DNA of 64,000 nt. Origin: Chryseomonas sp014190935 (GTDB lineage: Bacteria; Pseudomonadota; Gammaproteobacteria; Pseudomonadales; Pseudomonadaceae). The stretch is taken from positions 806,001-870,000 of the forward strand of contig NZ_JACHVV010000002.1 in NCBI RefSeq assembly GCF_014190935.1. Reading direction: 5' to 3'. A program made the translations under genes and the position numbers. The notes beneath the pieces were generated by a model that worked only from the letters and a program-made list of their open reading frames with translations, did no database searches and was not told where the DNA came from. Shown piece by piece: positions 8,206-16,479 of this stretch; position 1 is the first letter of the stretch; every line of letters starts with the position of its first letter.

Positions 8206-9318
8206 TCAGTAATGGACGACGGTGCGGATGCTCTTGCCTTCGTGCATCAGCTCGAAGGCCTCGTTGATCTGCTCCAGGCCCATGGTGTGGGTGATGAAGG
8301 TATCCAGCGGGATCTCGCCGCTCTGCGCCTTGCGCACATAGCCGGGCAGCTCGCTGCGGCCCTTGACGCCGCCGAAGGCGCTGCCGCGCCAGACGCGCCC
8401 CGTCACCAACTGGAACGGGCGGGTGCTGATCTCCTGGCCGGCTCCGGCCACGCCGATGATCACCGACTCGCCCCAGCCCTTGTGGCAGCATTCCAGGGCC
8501 GCGCGCATCAGGTTGACGTTGCCGACGCACTCGAAGCTGTAGTCGACGCCGCCGTCGGTCAGCTCGACGATGACCTCCTGGATCGGTTTCTGGTGATCCT
8601 TGGGATTGACGAAGTCGGTGGCGCCCAGCTCGCGGGCGATGTCGAACTTCGAGGGATTGATGTCGATGGCGATGATGCGGCTGGCCTTGGCCATCTTGGC
8701 GCCGATGATGGCCGCCAGGCCGATGCCGCCCAGGCCGAAGACGGCGACGGTGGCGCCCTCTTCCACCTTGGCGGTGTTGAGTACCGCACCGATGCCGGTG
8801 GTCACGCCGCAGCCCAGCAGGCAGACCTTTTCCAGCGGCGCTTCCTCAGGAATCTTCGCCACCGAGACTTCGGGCAGCACCGTGTACTCGGAAAAGGTGG
8901 AGCAGCCCATGTAGTGGTAGATCGGCTCGCCGTTGTAGGAGAAACGGGTGGTGCCATCGGGCATCAGGCCCTTGCCCTGGGTGGCGCGCACCGAGCTGCA
9001 CAGGTTGGTCTTGCCGGATTTGCAGAATTTGCACTGGCCGCATTCGGCGGTGTACAGCGGGATGACGTGATCGCCCACGGCGACCGAGGTCACGCCCTCG
9101 CCCACCGCCTCGACGATGCCACCGCCCTCGTGACCGAGGATGCAGGGAAAGACGCCTTCGGAATCCTGGCCCGACAGGGTGTAGGCATCGGTGTGGCAGA
9201 CGCCGGTGGCGACGATGCGGATGAGCACCTCACCGGCCTTGGGCGGCTCGACGTCCACTTCGACGATCTTCAGGGGCTCGTTGGGCGCGAAGGCTACGGC
9301 GGCGCGGGACTTGATCAT
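8206..9318 (-). CDS. adhC: S-(hydroxymethyl)glutathione dehydrogenase / class III alcohol dehydrogenase
   Basis: A 370-residue zinc-dependent enzyme (also called FrmA/FlhA) that oxidises S-hydroxymethylglutathione to S-formylglutathione using NAD+. The catalytic zinc ligands are Cys41 and His63 (GHE context), and the structural zinc ligands are Cys93, 96, 99 and 107. The Rossmann motif GLGGIGLAA is present. It forms a two-gene unit with fghA and is divergent from the LysR gene at 9422. Confidence 0.97.
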   Translation of the reverse strand: MIKSRAAVAFAPNEPLKIVEVDVEPPKAGEVLIRIVATGVCHTDAYTLSGQDSEGVFPCILGHEGGGIVEAVGEGVTSVAVGDHVIPLYTAECGQCKFCKSGKTNLCSSVRATQGKGLMPDGTTRFSYNGEPIYHYMGCSTFSEYTVLPEVSVAKIPEEAPLEKVCLLGCGVTTGIGAVLNTAKVEEGATVAVFGLGGIGLAAIIGAKMAKASRIIAIDINPSKFDIARELGATDFVNPKDHQKPIQEVIVELTDGGVDYSFECVGNVNLMRAALECCHKGWGESVIIGVAGAGQEISTRPFQLVTGRVWRGSAFGGVKGRSELPGYVRKAQSGEIPLDTFITHTMGLEQINEAFELMHEGKSIRTVVHY

Positions 9319-9365
9319 GGTCGACTCCAGAGGGGCGAAAAAACGAGAGACTAGTTTAGACGCCA

Positions 9366-9398
9366 GAATTCCTGGAACAATCGGGCATACTGGAATTC
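9366..9398. promoter_or_regulatory. Inverted repeat in the adhC/gfnR divergent promoter region
   Basis: The 103-bp gap between the divergent adhC and LysR-type genes contains 7-bp perfect arms gaattcc (9366-9372) and ggaattc (9392-9398) with a 19-bp spacer. This is the right place and rough size for a LysR-type binding site, but no binding data are implied. Confidence 0.45.
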
Positions 9399-9421
9399 AT
9401 TTTTGCCACAGGGAAACAATC

Positions 9422-10324
9422 ATGGGCTGGGAGGGCATCGATGAATTCGTCTCGGTGGCGAGTACCCTGCACTTCGGCCAGGCCGCCGATCGGCTGGGCA
9501 CTTCGACCTCCCATGTCAGTCGCCAGGTCGCTCGCCTGGAGGAGCGTCTACAGGCGCGCCTGCTCTATCGCAGCACCCGCAGCGTCGCCCTCACCGAAGC
9601 CGGCCACACCTTTCTGCAGCACTGCCGCCGGCTGCAGGAGGCGCGCGACGAAGCCCTGCGCGAGGTCAGCGATCTCTCCAGCCAGCCCAAGGGGCTGATC
9701 CGCATGACCTGCGCGGTGACCTATGGCGAGCGTTTCGTCGTACCGCTGGTCAACGACTTCCTCGCCCGCCATCCCGAGGTGAGTCTGGAGCTGGACCTGA
9801 CCAACCGCACCGTCGACCTGCTGCACGAAGGCTACGACCTGGCCATCCGTCTGGGCCGCCTGGCCGATTCCCGCCTGGTGGCGACCCGCCTGGCGCCGCG
9901 CGAGCTCTATCTGTGCGCCGCGCCCAGCTACCTTGAGCGCTTCGGCGCGCCCCACACCCTGTCCGAGTTGAGTCGCCATCGTTGCCTGGTGGGCACCAGC
10001 GACATCTGGAGCTTTCGCGAAAACGATCGCGAGGTATTGCACCGCGTTCAGGGGTCCTGGCGCTGCAACAGCGGCCAGGCGGTGCTCGACGCCGCCCTGC
10101 GCGGCTTCGGCCTGTGCCAGCTGCCGGACTACTACGTCCTGCCGCATCTGGCCCGCGGCGAGCTGCGCGCCCTGCTGGACAACCGTCAGCCACCCAACAG
10201 CGCGGTCTGGGCGCTCTATCCGCAGCGGCGCTTTCTCTCGCCGAAGATTCGCCTGCTGGTGGAGCACCTCAAGCAGGGCCTGAGCACCCCGCGCCCCGGC
10301 GCTCGCCACCCATCCGGAAGCTGA
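9422..10324 (+). CDS. gfnR: LysR-family transcriptional regulator, probable GfnR (formaldehyde detoxification)
   Basis: A 300-residue LysR-type regulator. The N-terminal winged helix-turn-helix (about 1-60, with HFGQAADRLGTSTSHVSRQVARLE cut by the recognition helix) is followed by a LysR substrate-binding domain (about 90-295). The start at the ATG 9422 gives the usual family length; the frame is open further upstream without homology. It is divergent from adhC-fghA. In P. aeruginosa the LysR gene at the same place (PA3630) was named GfnR, an activator of formaldehyde neutralisation genes; the symbol here rests on that synteny, so the family is certain and the specific function inferred. Confidence 0.85.
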   Translation: MGWEGIDEFVSVASTLHFGQAADRLGTSTSHVSRQVARLEERLQARLLYRSTRSVALTEAGHTFLQHCRRLQEARDEALREVSDLSSQPKGLIRMTCAVTYGERFVVPLVNDFLARHPEVSLELDLTNRTVDLLHEGYDLAIRLGRLADSRLVATRLAPRELYLCAAPSYLERFGAPHTLSELSRHRCLVGTSDIWSFRENDREVLHRVQGSWRCNSGQAVLDAALRGFGLCQLPDYYVLPHLARGELRALLDNRQPPNSAVWALYPQRRFLSPKIRLLVEHLKQGLSTPRPGARHPSGS

Positions 10325-10431
10325 GCGCAGCGGAGGAACCGGGTCTTTCGGGCGGCCTTCGAAAGGGGTGTCGGTCGCCCTGACTCCGCCCTGCCGGTGG
10401 TGTCACGGCGACTCCTGCAGCCGGAGGTCCC

Positions 10432-11598
10432 ATGAACGACACCCTCGATCATCACGCACTCACCACCTGGATGAAGGAGGCGACGCCGCCCTGCCTGTCT
10501 CTCTACATGCCCACCGAGCGCGCCTTTCCGCAGCGTGAGCAGAATGTCATCCGCTTCAAGAATCTGCTGCGGCAGCTGGAAGCGGAACTCGTCGAGCGCT
10601 TTCCCGAAGCCGATCACGCCGCGCTACTGGCGCCGCTGCAGGCCCTGGTGGACAACGCCGATTTCTGGCACTACCCGCGCGGCGGCCTGGCCATCCTGCG
10701 CGACCGCGATCAGCTCAGGGTGCTCAAGGTACTGGACCCCCTGGAAGAGACCGCGCGGGTCAATCACCACTTTCAGTTGCAGCCGCTGCTGCGCCTGGCT
10801 CAGGCGCGGGATCGCTATCAGGTGCTGTGCCTGACCCGTAACCAGGCGCACCTGTTCGAAGGCAGCCGAGACAACCTGGTGGAGGTGGAACTGGGCGAAG
10901 GGGTGCCCCGCACCCTGGAAGACGCCCTCGGCACCGAGCTGACCGAAGGCAACCAGCGCGGCCTGCCCCAGGGCTTCAGCCGGGCCGGCGAGCGTGGCGA
11001 CTCCATGCAGCACAACGCCGGCGGCATCAGCAAGCATGACGAGCAGGACGCCGATCGCGAGCGCTACTTCCTGGCCCTGGACCGCGCCCTGACCCGGGTG
11101 CACAGCAACACCGCCCGCCTGCCCCTGGTGCTGGCCGCCCTGCCGGAGCATCAGGCCGCCTTTCGCCGCCTGAGTCAGAATCCCCAGTTGCTGCCGGAAG
11201 GCATCACCGGCGATCCCGGCCCAATGGACAACGACATGCTGCGCGCCAAGGCGTGGGCGGTGATGGCACCTCGCCTGGAGCAGCGCCTCGATGACCTGCT
11301 GGACACCTACGCCCAGCGCTATGGCCAGGGACTGGCCTCGGATCGCCTGGAAGACATCGGCGGCGCGCTGCTGGATGCCCGGGTCGACACCCTGCTGGTG
11401 GAAGCCGATCGGCATATTCCCGGCTATCTGGATTTGGAGCGGCGCCTGCTGGTCCCCGCCAAGCCGGAAGGCGCCAATGCCGATGACCTGCTGGACGAGT
11501 TCAGCTTTCAGGCCCTGCAGCAGGGTGGCGAGGTGCTGGTCCTGCCACGCGAGCGGATGCCTGGCGGCACCGGCGTGGCGGCCATCTATCGCTACTAG
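10432..11598 (+). CDS. Bacterial eRF1-like (baeRF family) protein
   Basis: A 388-residue protein of the bacterial archaeo-eukaryotic release factor (baeRF) group, probably family 3. The C-terminal segment (SFQALQQGGEVLVLPRERMPGG then TGVAAIYRY, about 350-388) has the eRF1/Pelota C-terminal-domain pattern, preceded by a central part (about 125-260) with YQVLCLTRNQAHLFEG, typical of the middle domain. No GGQ motif is visible, so peptide release activity is not supported. Members were proposed from sequence analysis to act on ribosomes in bacteria, sometimes in stress or conflict settings; the true role is unknown. A GGAGG site lies 4 nt before the ATG. It stands alone between gfnR and the yedE-like gene. 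Confidence 0.7.
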   Translation: MNDTLDHHALTTWMKEATPPCLSLYMPTERAFPQREQNVIRFKNLLRQLEAELVERFPEADHAALLAPLQALVDNADFWHYPRGGLAILRDRDQLRVLKVLDPLEETARVNHHFQLQPLLRLAQARDRYQVLCLTRNQAHLFEGSRDNLVEVELGEGVPRTLEDALGTELTEGNQRGLPQGFSRAGERGDSMQHNAGGISKHDEQDADRERYFLALDRALTRVHSNTARLPLVLAALPEHQAAFRRLSQNPQLLPEGITGDPGPMDNDMLRAKAWAVMAPRLEQRLDDLLDTYAQRYGQGLASDRLEDIGGALLDARVDTLLVEADRHIPGYLDLERRLLVPAKPEGANADDLLDEFSFQALQQGGEVLVLPRERMPGGTGVAAIYRY

Positions 11599-11613
11599 CC
11601 GCTGCGCTGGACC

Positions 11614-11648
11614 GGATTGGTGCTTGAACTAGACTTCAGCGCCAATCC
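11614..11648. repeat. Hairpin between the baeRF gene and the yedE-like gene
   Basis: Inverted repeat with 10-bp arms (ggattggtgc / gcgccaatcc, one G-T type mismatch) around a 15-nt loop, 16 bp after the stop codon at 11598. No T-run follows, so it is not a convincing terminator; it may still protect or end the upstream transcript. Confidence 0.4.
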
Positions 11649-11669
11649 GCCCCTGCCAAGGATGTCACC

Positions 11670-12896
11670 ATGTCTGCCCTAGCCGCCTTTCGCGAGCGCT
11701 ATCTGCTACGCTTCTGGGCGCCCCTGCCCACGCTAATCGCCCTCGGCGTCGCTTCGGCCTACTACTTTGCCCTGACCGGAACCTTCTGGGCCGTGACCGG
11801 CGAATTCACCCGCTGGGGCGGCCATGTGCTGGCCTGGTTCGGCGTCCCGGTACGGGACTGGAGCTATTTTCGGCTGATCGGCCTGCAGGGCACGCCCCTA
11901 GATCGCATCGACGGCGTCATGATAATCGGCATGCTCCTGGGCGCCCTGGCCTGCGCCCTCTGGGCCGGCAACGTCGGCCTGCGCTGGCCAACCAGTCGCC
12001 GCCGGCTGCTCCAGGGCCTAGTCGGCGGCATCATCGCCGGCTTTGGTGCCCGCCTGGCCATGGGTTGCAACCTGGCGGCCTTCTTTACCGGCATTCCCAT
12101 GTTCTCGCTGCATGCCTGGGCCTTCATGCTGGCCACGGTGGCCGGCGCCTGGCTTGGCGTGAAGCTGACCCTGCTGCCCTGGCTGCGCATTCCGCTGAAG
12201 GTCACCGCCCGCGCCGCCACCCTGCCCGATGCCGGGCAACTGGCCCGGCGCGCACGTCGCCAGGGGCGGCTGGGCCTGGCCGTGCTGGTGGTGGCGCTGC
12301 TCTTCGCCGCCTGGCGTTTCGAGGTCTCCCTGGTCCTGGGTCTGGCCACCCTCTTCGGCCTGGTCTTTGGCGGCCTGATCGAGCGGGCGCAGATCTGCTT
12401 CACCAGCGCCGCCCGCGACCTCTGGACCACTGGCCGTACCCAGGCGGCGACCGGCATCCTGCTGGGCATGGCGGTGGCCTGCCTTGGCACCTTCGGCGCC
12501 ATCCAGCTCGGCATGGCGCCCAAGATCTTCTGGATGGGCCCCAACGCCGTGATCGGCGGCCTACTGTTTGGCGTCGGCATCGTCCTCGCCGGTGGCTGCG
12601 AGACCGGCTGGATGTACCGCGCGGTGGAAGGCCAGCTGCATTTCTGGGTGGTGGGCCTGGGCAACGTCATCGGCGGGACCCTGGTGGCGGTCTACTGGGA
12701 CCGTCTGGGCAGCGCACTCGCCCTGCCCTATCCCAGGATCAATCTGCTGCAGCAGGCAGGCCCCGGCAGCGGCCTGCTGCTGACCTTTGCCGGTCTGGCC
12801 CTCTGCCTGCTGCTGGTGCAACTCAACGCCCGCCGTTTCACTCGTCCCCGGAAGCCTGTCCATGACGCTCGCCAAGACGCCGACGCTGTCGCTTGA
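11670..12896 (+). CDS. yedE: YedE/YeeE-family membrane transporter (sulfur/selenium compound)
   Basis: A 408-residue polytopic membrane protein with about 10 hydrophobic segments. It carries the sulfur-transport (YeeE/YedE) repeats, with conserved cysteines in MGCNLAA (Cys133), QICFTSA (Cys243) and GGCETGWMY (Cys310). YeeE/TsuA relatives import thiosulfate through such cysteines, while the long YedE type with YedF partners has been linked to selenium metabolism. The substrate here is not determined by sequence. The 3' end overlaps the yedF-like gene by 35 bp, so the two are one unit. Confidence 0.85.
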   Translation: MSALAAFRERYLLRFWAPLPTLIALGVASAYYFALTGTFWAVTGEFTRWGGHVLAWFGVPVRDWSYFRLIGLQGTPLDRIDGVMIIGMLLGALACALWAGNVGLRWPTSRRRLLQGLVGGIIAGFGARLAMGCNLAAFFTGIPMFSLHAWAFMLATVAGAWLGVKLTLLPWLRIPLKVTARAATLPDAGQLARRARRQGRLGLAVLVVALLFAAWRFEVSLVLGLATLFGLVFGGLIERAQICFTSAARDLWTTGRTQAATGILLGMAVACLGTFGAIQLGMAPKIFWMGPNAVIGGLLFGVGIVLAGGCETGWMYRAVEGQLHFWVVGLGNVIGGTLVAVYWDRLGSALALPYPRINLLQQAGPGSGLLLTFAGLALCLLLVQLNARRFTRPRKPVHDARQDADAVA

Positions 12897-13110
12897 TCTA
12901 CGGGGCGAACACTGCCCCTACAACGCCATCGCCACCCTGGAGACCTTGCAGACCCTGCAGCCCGGCGATCTCCTGGAGGTGATCACCGATTGCGCCCAGT
13001 CGATCCACGGCATTCCGGAAGATACCCGGCGCCAGGGCTACGATTGCCAGGCGGTGGAACAGCATGGCGCACTGTTCCGCTTTCTCATCGAGGTGCCGCT
13101 GCGGGCCTGA
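12862..13110 (+). CDS. yedF: YedF-like sulfurtransferase-family (TusA/SirA fold) protein
   Basis: An 82-residue TusA/YedF-type protein. The active-site cysteine is Cys18 in GEHCPYN, with the later motif DCAQSIHGIPEDTRRQGY typical of YedF. The family usually has CPxP; here the second proline is Asn21, which is unusual. The ATG at 12862 lies inside the yedE-like gene, suggesting coupled translation. The expected role is carrying persulfide or selenium from or to the partner transporter; this is inferred from gene pairing. It converges with ispD, leaving only 3 bp between stops. Confidence 0.85.
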   Translation: MTLAKTPTLSLDLRGEHCPYNAIATLETLQTLQPGDLLEVITDCAQSIHGIPEDTRRQGYDCQAVEQHGALFRFLIEVPLRA

Positions 13111-13113
13111 GGG

Positions 13114-13815
13114 TTAGACCTCGGCGAAGACCCGTTGCAGCCGCTGCAGGTCCTCGGGAGTGGTGACCTTGATGTTGTCCGCGCGGCCTTCGACCAGGCG
13201 CGGCGCATGCCCGGCCCACTCCATGGCCGAAGCCTCGTCGGTGATGGCGGCGCCCGCTGCCAGGCCGGCGCTCAGGGCGTCACGCAGGGCGCCGAGGCGA
13301 AACATCTGCGGCGTATAGGCCAGCCAGACCTGGCTGCGATCCACGGTCTCGCTCACCCGGCCATCGCGGCCGACGCGCTTGAGGGTATCCCGCGCCGGTA
13401 CGCCCAGGAGGCCACCCACCGGGTCCTGGGCCAGCTCGGCCAGCAGCCGGTCGAGATCCTCGCGGTGGAGATTGGGCCGCGCGGCATCATGCACCAGCAC
13501 CCAGTCACCGTCGGTGGCGCCCTGCTCGCTCAGCAGCAACAGGCCCCCCAGCACGGAGTCGGCCCGTTCGCGACCACCGGGGGCGCGCAGGATGCGGGCA
13601 TCGCGGGCGCAGGCCAGCGTCGGCCACCAGGGGTCTTCCGGCGCCAGGCTCACCGCCAGGCCGCGCAGGCGCGGGTGGTCGAGAAAACAGTCGAGGGTGC
13701 GTTCCAGCAGGCTGCGGCCGCACAGGTCGAGGTATTGCTTGGGTCGGTCGGCACGCATCCGCGCACCCACGCCCGCGGCGGGGATGACCGCCCAGAAGGA
13801 AGGCAGAAGGGACAT
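13114..13815 (-). CDS. ispD: 2-C-methyl-D-erythritol 4-phosphate cytidylyltransferase
   Basis: MEP-pathway enzyme of 233 residues that makes CDP-ME from MEP and CTP. The N-terminal nucleotide-binding motif PAAGVGARMRADRPKQYL and the later VHDAARP motif are clear, with the family-specific ITDEASAMEW near the C-terminus. Its start codon overlaps the ftsB stop by one base (TAATG), so the pair is translationally linked, as in many gammaproteobacteria. Confidence 0.97.
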   Translation of the reverse strand: MSLLPSFWAVIPAAGVGARMRADRPKQYLDLCGRSLLERTLDCFLDHPRLRGLAVSLAPEDPWWPTLACARDARILRAPGGRERADSVLGGLLLLSEQGATDGDWVLVHDAARPNLHREDLDRLLAELAQDPVGGLLGVPARDTLKRVGRDGRVSETVDRSQVWLAYTPQMFRLGALRDALSAGLAAGAAITDEASAMEWAGHAPRLVEGRADNIKVTTPEDLQRLQRVFAEV

Positions 13816-14093
13816 TATTTGGATTGCAGGAAAAGGGTTTCGCCTTGTTTGACCATGCCGAGTTCGTGGCGGGCACGCTCCTCGACGGTCTCCATGCCTT
13901 TCTTGAGCTCGACGACCTCAGCTTCGAGGATCTCGTTGCGCTCCAGCAGGCGCTTGTTCTCACCATTCTGGTCGGCGATCTGCTGCTTGAGTTCGCGCAC
14001 CTGGGCGAAGCTGCCATCACCGACCCACAGGCGATACTGAAGACCGCCGAGCAGCAGAAGCAGGAAGGGGAACAGCCAGTAGGGACTTCGCAT
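13815..14093 (-). CDS. ftsB: Cell division protein FtsB
   Basis: A 92-residue bitopic divisome protein. One membrane helix (about 4-19, FPFLLLLLGGLQY) is followed by a periplasmic coiled coil (about 28-70, with ELKQQIADQNGENKRLLERN heptads) and a short tail ending in GMVKQGETLFLQ. It forms the FtsQLB complex that activates septal peptidoglycan synthesis. The ATG at 14093 puts the membrane helix directly after a short basic N-terminus, as in homologues. Confidence 0.94.
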   Translation of the reverse strand: MRSPYWLFPFLLLLLGGLQYRLWVGDGSFAQVRELKQQIADQNGENKRLLERNEILEAEVVELKKGMETVEERARHELGMVKQGETLFLQSK

Positions 14094-14146
14094 GGGAGAT
14101 AACGGATTCGCGGACGGCGGATGCCGCAAAGGCGGCGGCAGAGACG

Positions 14147-14197
14147 AAAACAGGATAGAAGCCCAGCTCTACGCTTGTAAACTGGGCATCTATCCTG
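14147..14197 (-). terminator. Intrinsic terminator downstream of eno
   Basis: Minus-strand hairpin with 16-bp arms (14151-14166 and 14182-14197, one mismatch), a 15-nt loop and a TTTTCGTCT tail (14142-14150). It separates eno from ftsB-ispD. Confidence 0.75.
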
Positions 14198-14218
14198 TGG
14201 TCCGTCGGACGTGGCGGG

Positions 14219-14242
14219 AGGCGATGACGCGAGTCATCGCCT
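14219..14242 (-). repeat. Second hairpin downstream of eno
   Basis: 10-bp perfect arms aggcgatgac / gtcatcgcct with a 4-nt loop (gcga), 17 bp after the eno stop codon. There is no T-run, so it may assist the stronger terminator at 14147-14197 or protect the mRNA 3' end. Confidence 0.5.
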
Positions 14243-14259
14243 CCGCGGTCGCACAGCTC

Positions 14260-15549
<1,290 letters not shown>

Positions 15550-15628
15550 TTTTGTATCGATCTCCATGTTACCGGTCATTGACGGATCAGCCTTCGGCTG
15601 CGCCTGGGCCTTTTGGTTCAGCCGCCGC

Positions 15629-16477
15629 TTAGGCAGTTTCGATCGGCGTGAACGACTTCACCAGCTCGTCCAGCGCCTTGAGCTGGGCCAGGAAGGGCTC
15701 CAGCTTCTCCAGGCGCAGGGCACAGGGGCCGTCGCACTTGGCATGTTCGGGATCCGGATGGGCTTCGAGGAACAGACCGGCCAGGCCCTGGCTCATGCCG
15801 GCCTTGGCCAGGTCGGTGACCTGGGCGCGGCGGCCGCCGGCGGAGTCGGCACGCCCGCCCGGCATCTGCAGGGCATGGGTCACGTCGAAGAACACCGGGT
15901 AGCCGAAGCTCTTCATGATGCCGAAGCCGAGCATGTCGACCACCAGGTTGTTGTAGCCGAAAGAGGAGCCCCGCTCGCAGAGGATCAGCTGGTCGTTGCC
16001 GGCTTCTTCGCACTTGGCGAGGATGTGCTTCATCTCCTGGGGCGCGAGGAACTGGGCCTTCTTGATGTTGATCACGGCGTCGGTCTTGGCCATGGCCACC
16101 ACCAGGTCGGTCTGCCGCGAAAGAAAGGCCGGCAGCTGGATGATGTCGCACACCGCCGCCACCGGAGCCGCCTGGTAAGGCTCGTGGACGTCGGTGATCA
16201 CCGGCATGCCGAAGGTGGCCTTGAGCTCTTCGAAGATGCGCAGGCCGGCTTCCATGCCCGGACCGCGATAGCTGGTCACCGAGGAGCGGTTGGCCTTGTC
16301 GAAGCTGGCCTTGAAGACATAGGGGATGCCCAGCTTCTCGGTCACCTTGACGTATTGCTCGCACACCTGCATGGCCAGGTCGCGGGATTCCAGCACGTTC
16401 ATGCCGCCGAACAGCACGAAGGGCTTGTCGTTGGCGATCTCGATGTTGCCGACGCGGACGATCTTCTGCACGGTCAT
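15629..16477 (-). CDS. kdsA: 2-dehydro-3-deoxyphosphooctonate aldolase (KDO-8-P synthase)
   Basis: Condenses phosphoenolpyruvate and arabinose 5-phosphate to KDO 8-phosphate for LPS core; 282 residues. Family motifs include FGGMNVLES, FKASFDKANRSS, YRGPG, ITDVHEP and DVTHALQMPGG. The start taken is the ATG at 16477, 2 bp after the pyrG stop; a TTG two codons upstream is less likely. Its substrate is made by KdsD, encoded at 59183 in this window. Confidence 0.97.
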   Translation of the reverse strand: MTVQKIVRVGNIEIANDKPFVLFGGMNVLESRDLAMQVCEQYVKVTEKLGIPYVFKASFDKANRSSVTSYRGPGMEAGLRIFEELKATFGMPVITDVHEPYQAAPVAAVCDIIQLPAFLSRQTDLVVAMAKTDAVINIKKAQFLAPQEMKHILAKCEEAGNDQLILCERGSSFGYNNLVVDMLGFGIMKSFGYPVFFDVTHALQMPGGRADSAGGRRAQVTDLAKAGMSQGLAGLFLEAHPDPEHAKCDGPCALRLEKLEPFLAQLKALDELVKSFTPIETA

Positions 16478-16479
16478 GC

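Noticed and set aside
7336..9354. Open frame of about 670 codons antisense to fghA and adhC
   Set aside because: It runs across two genuine genes on the opposite strand, with low-complexity composition.
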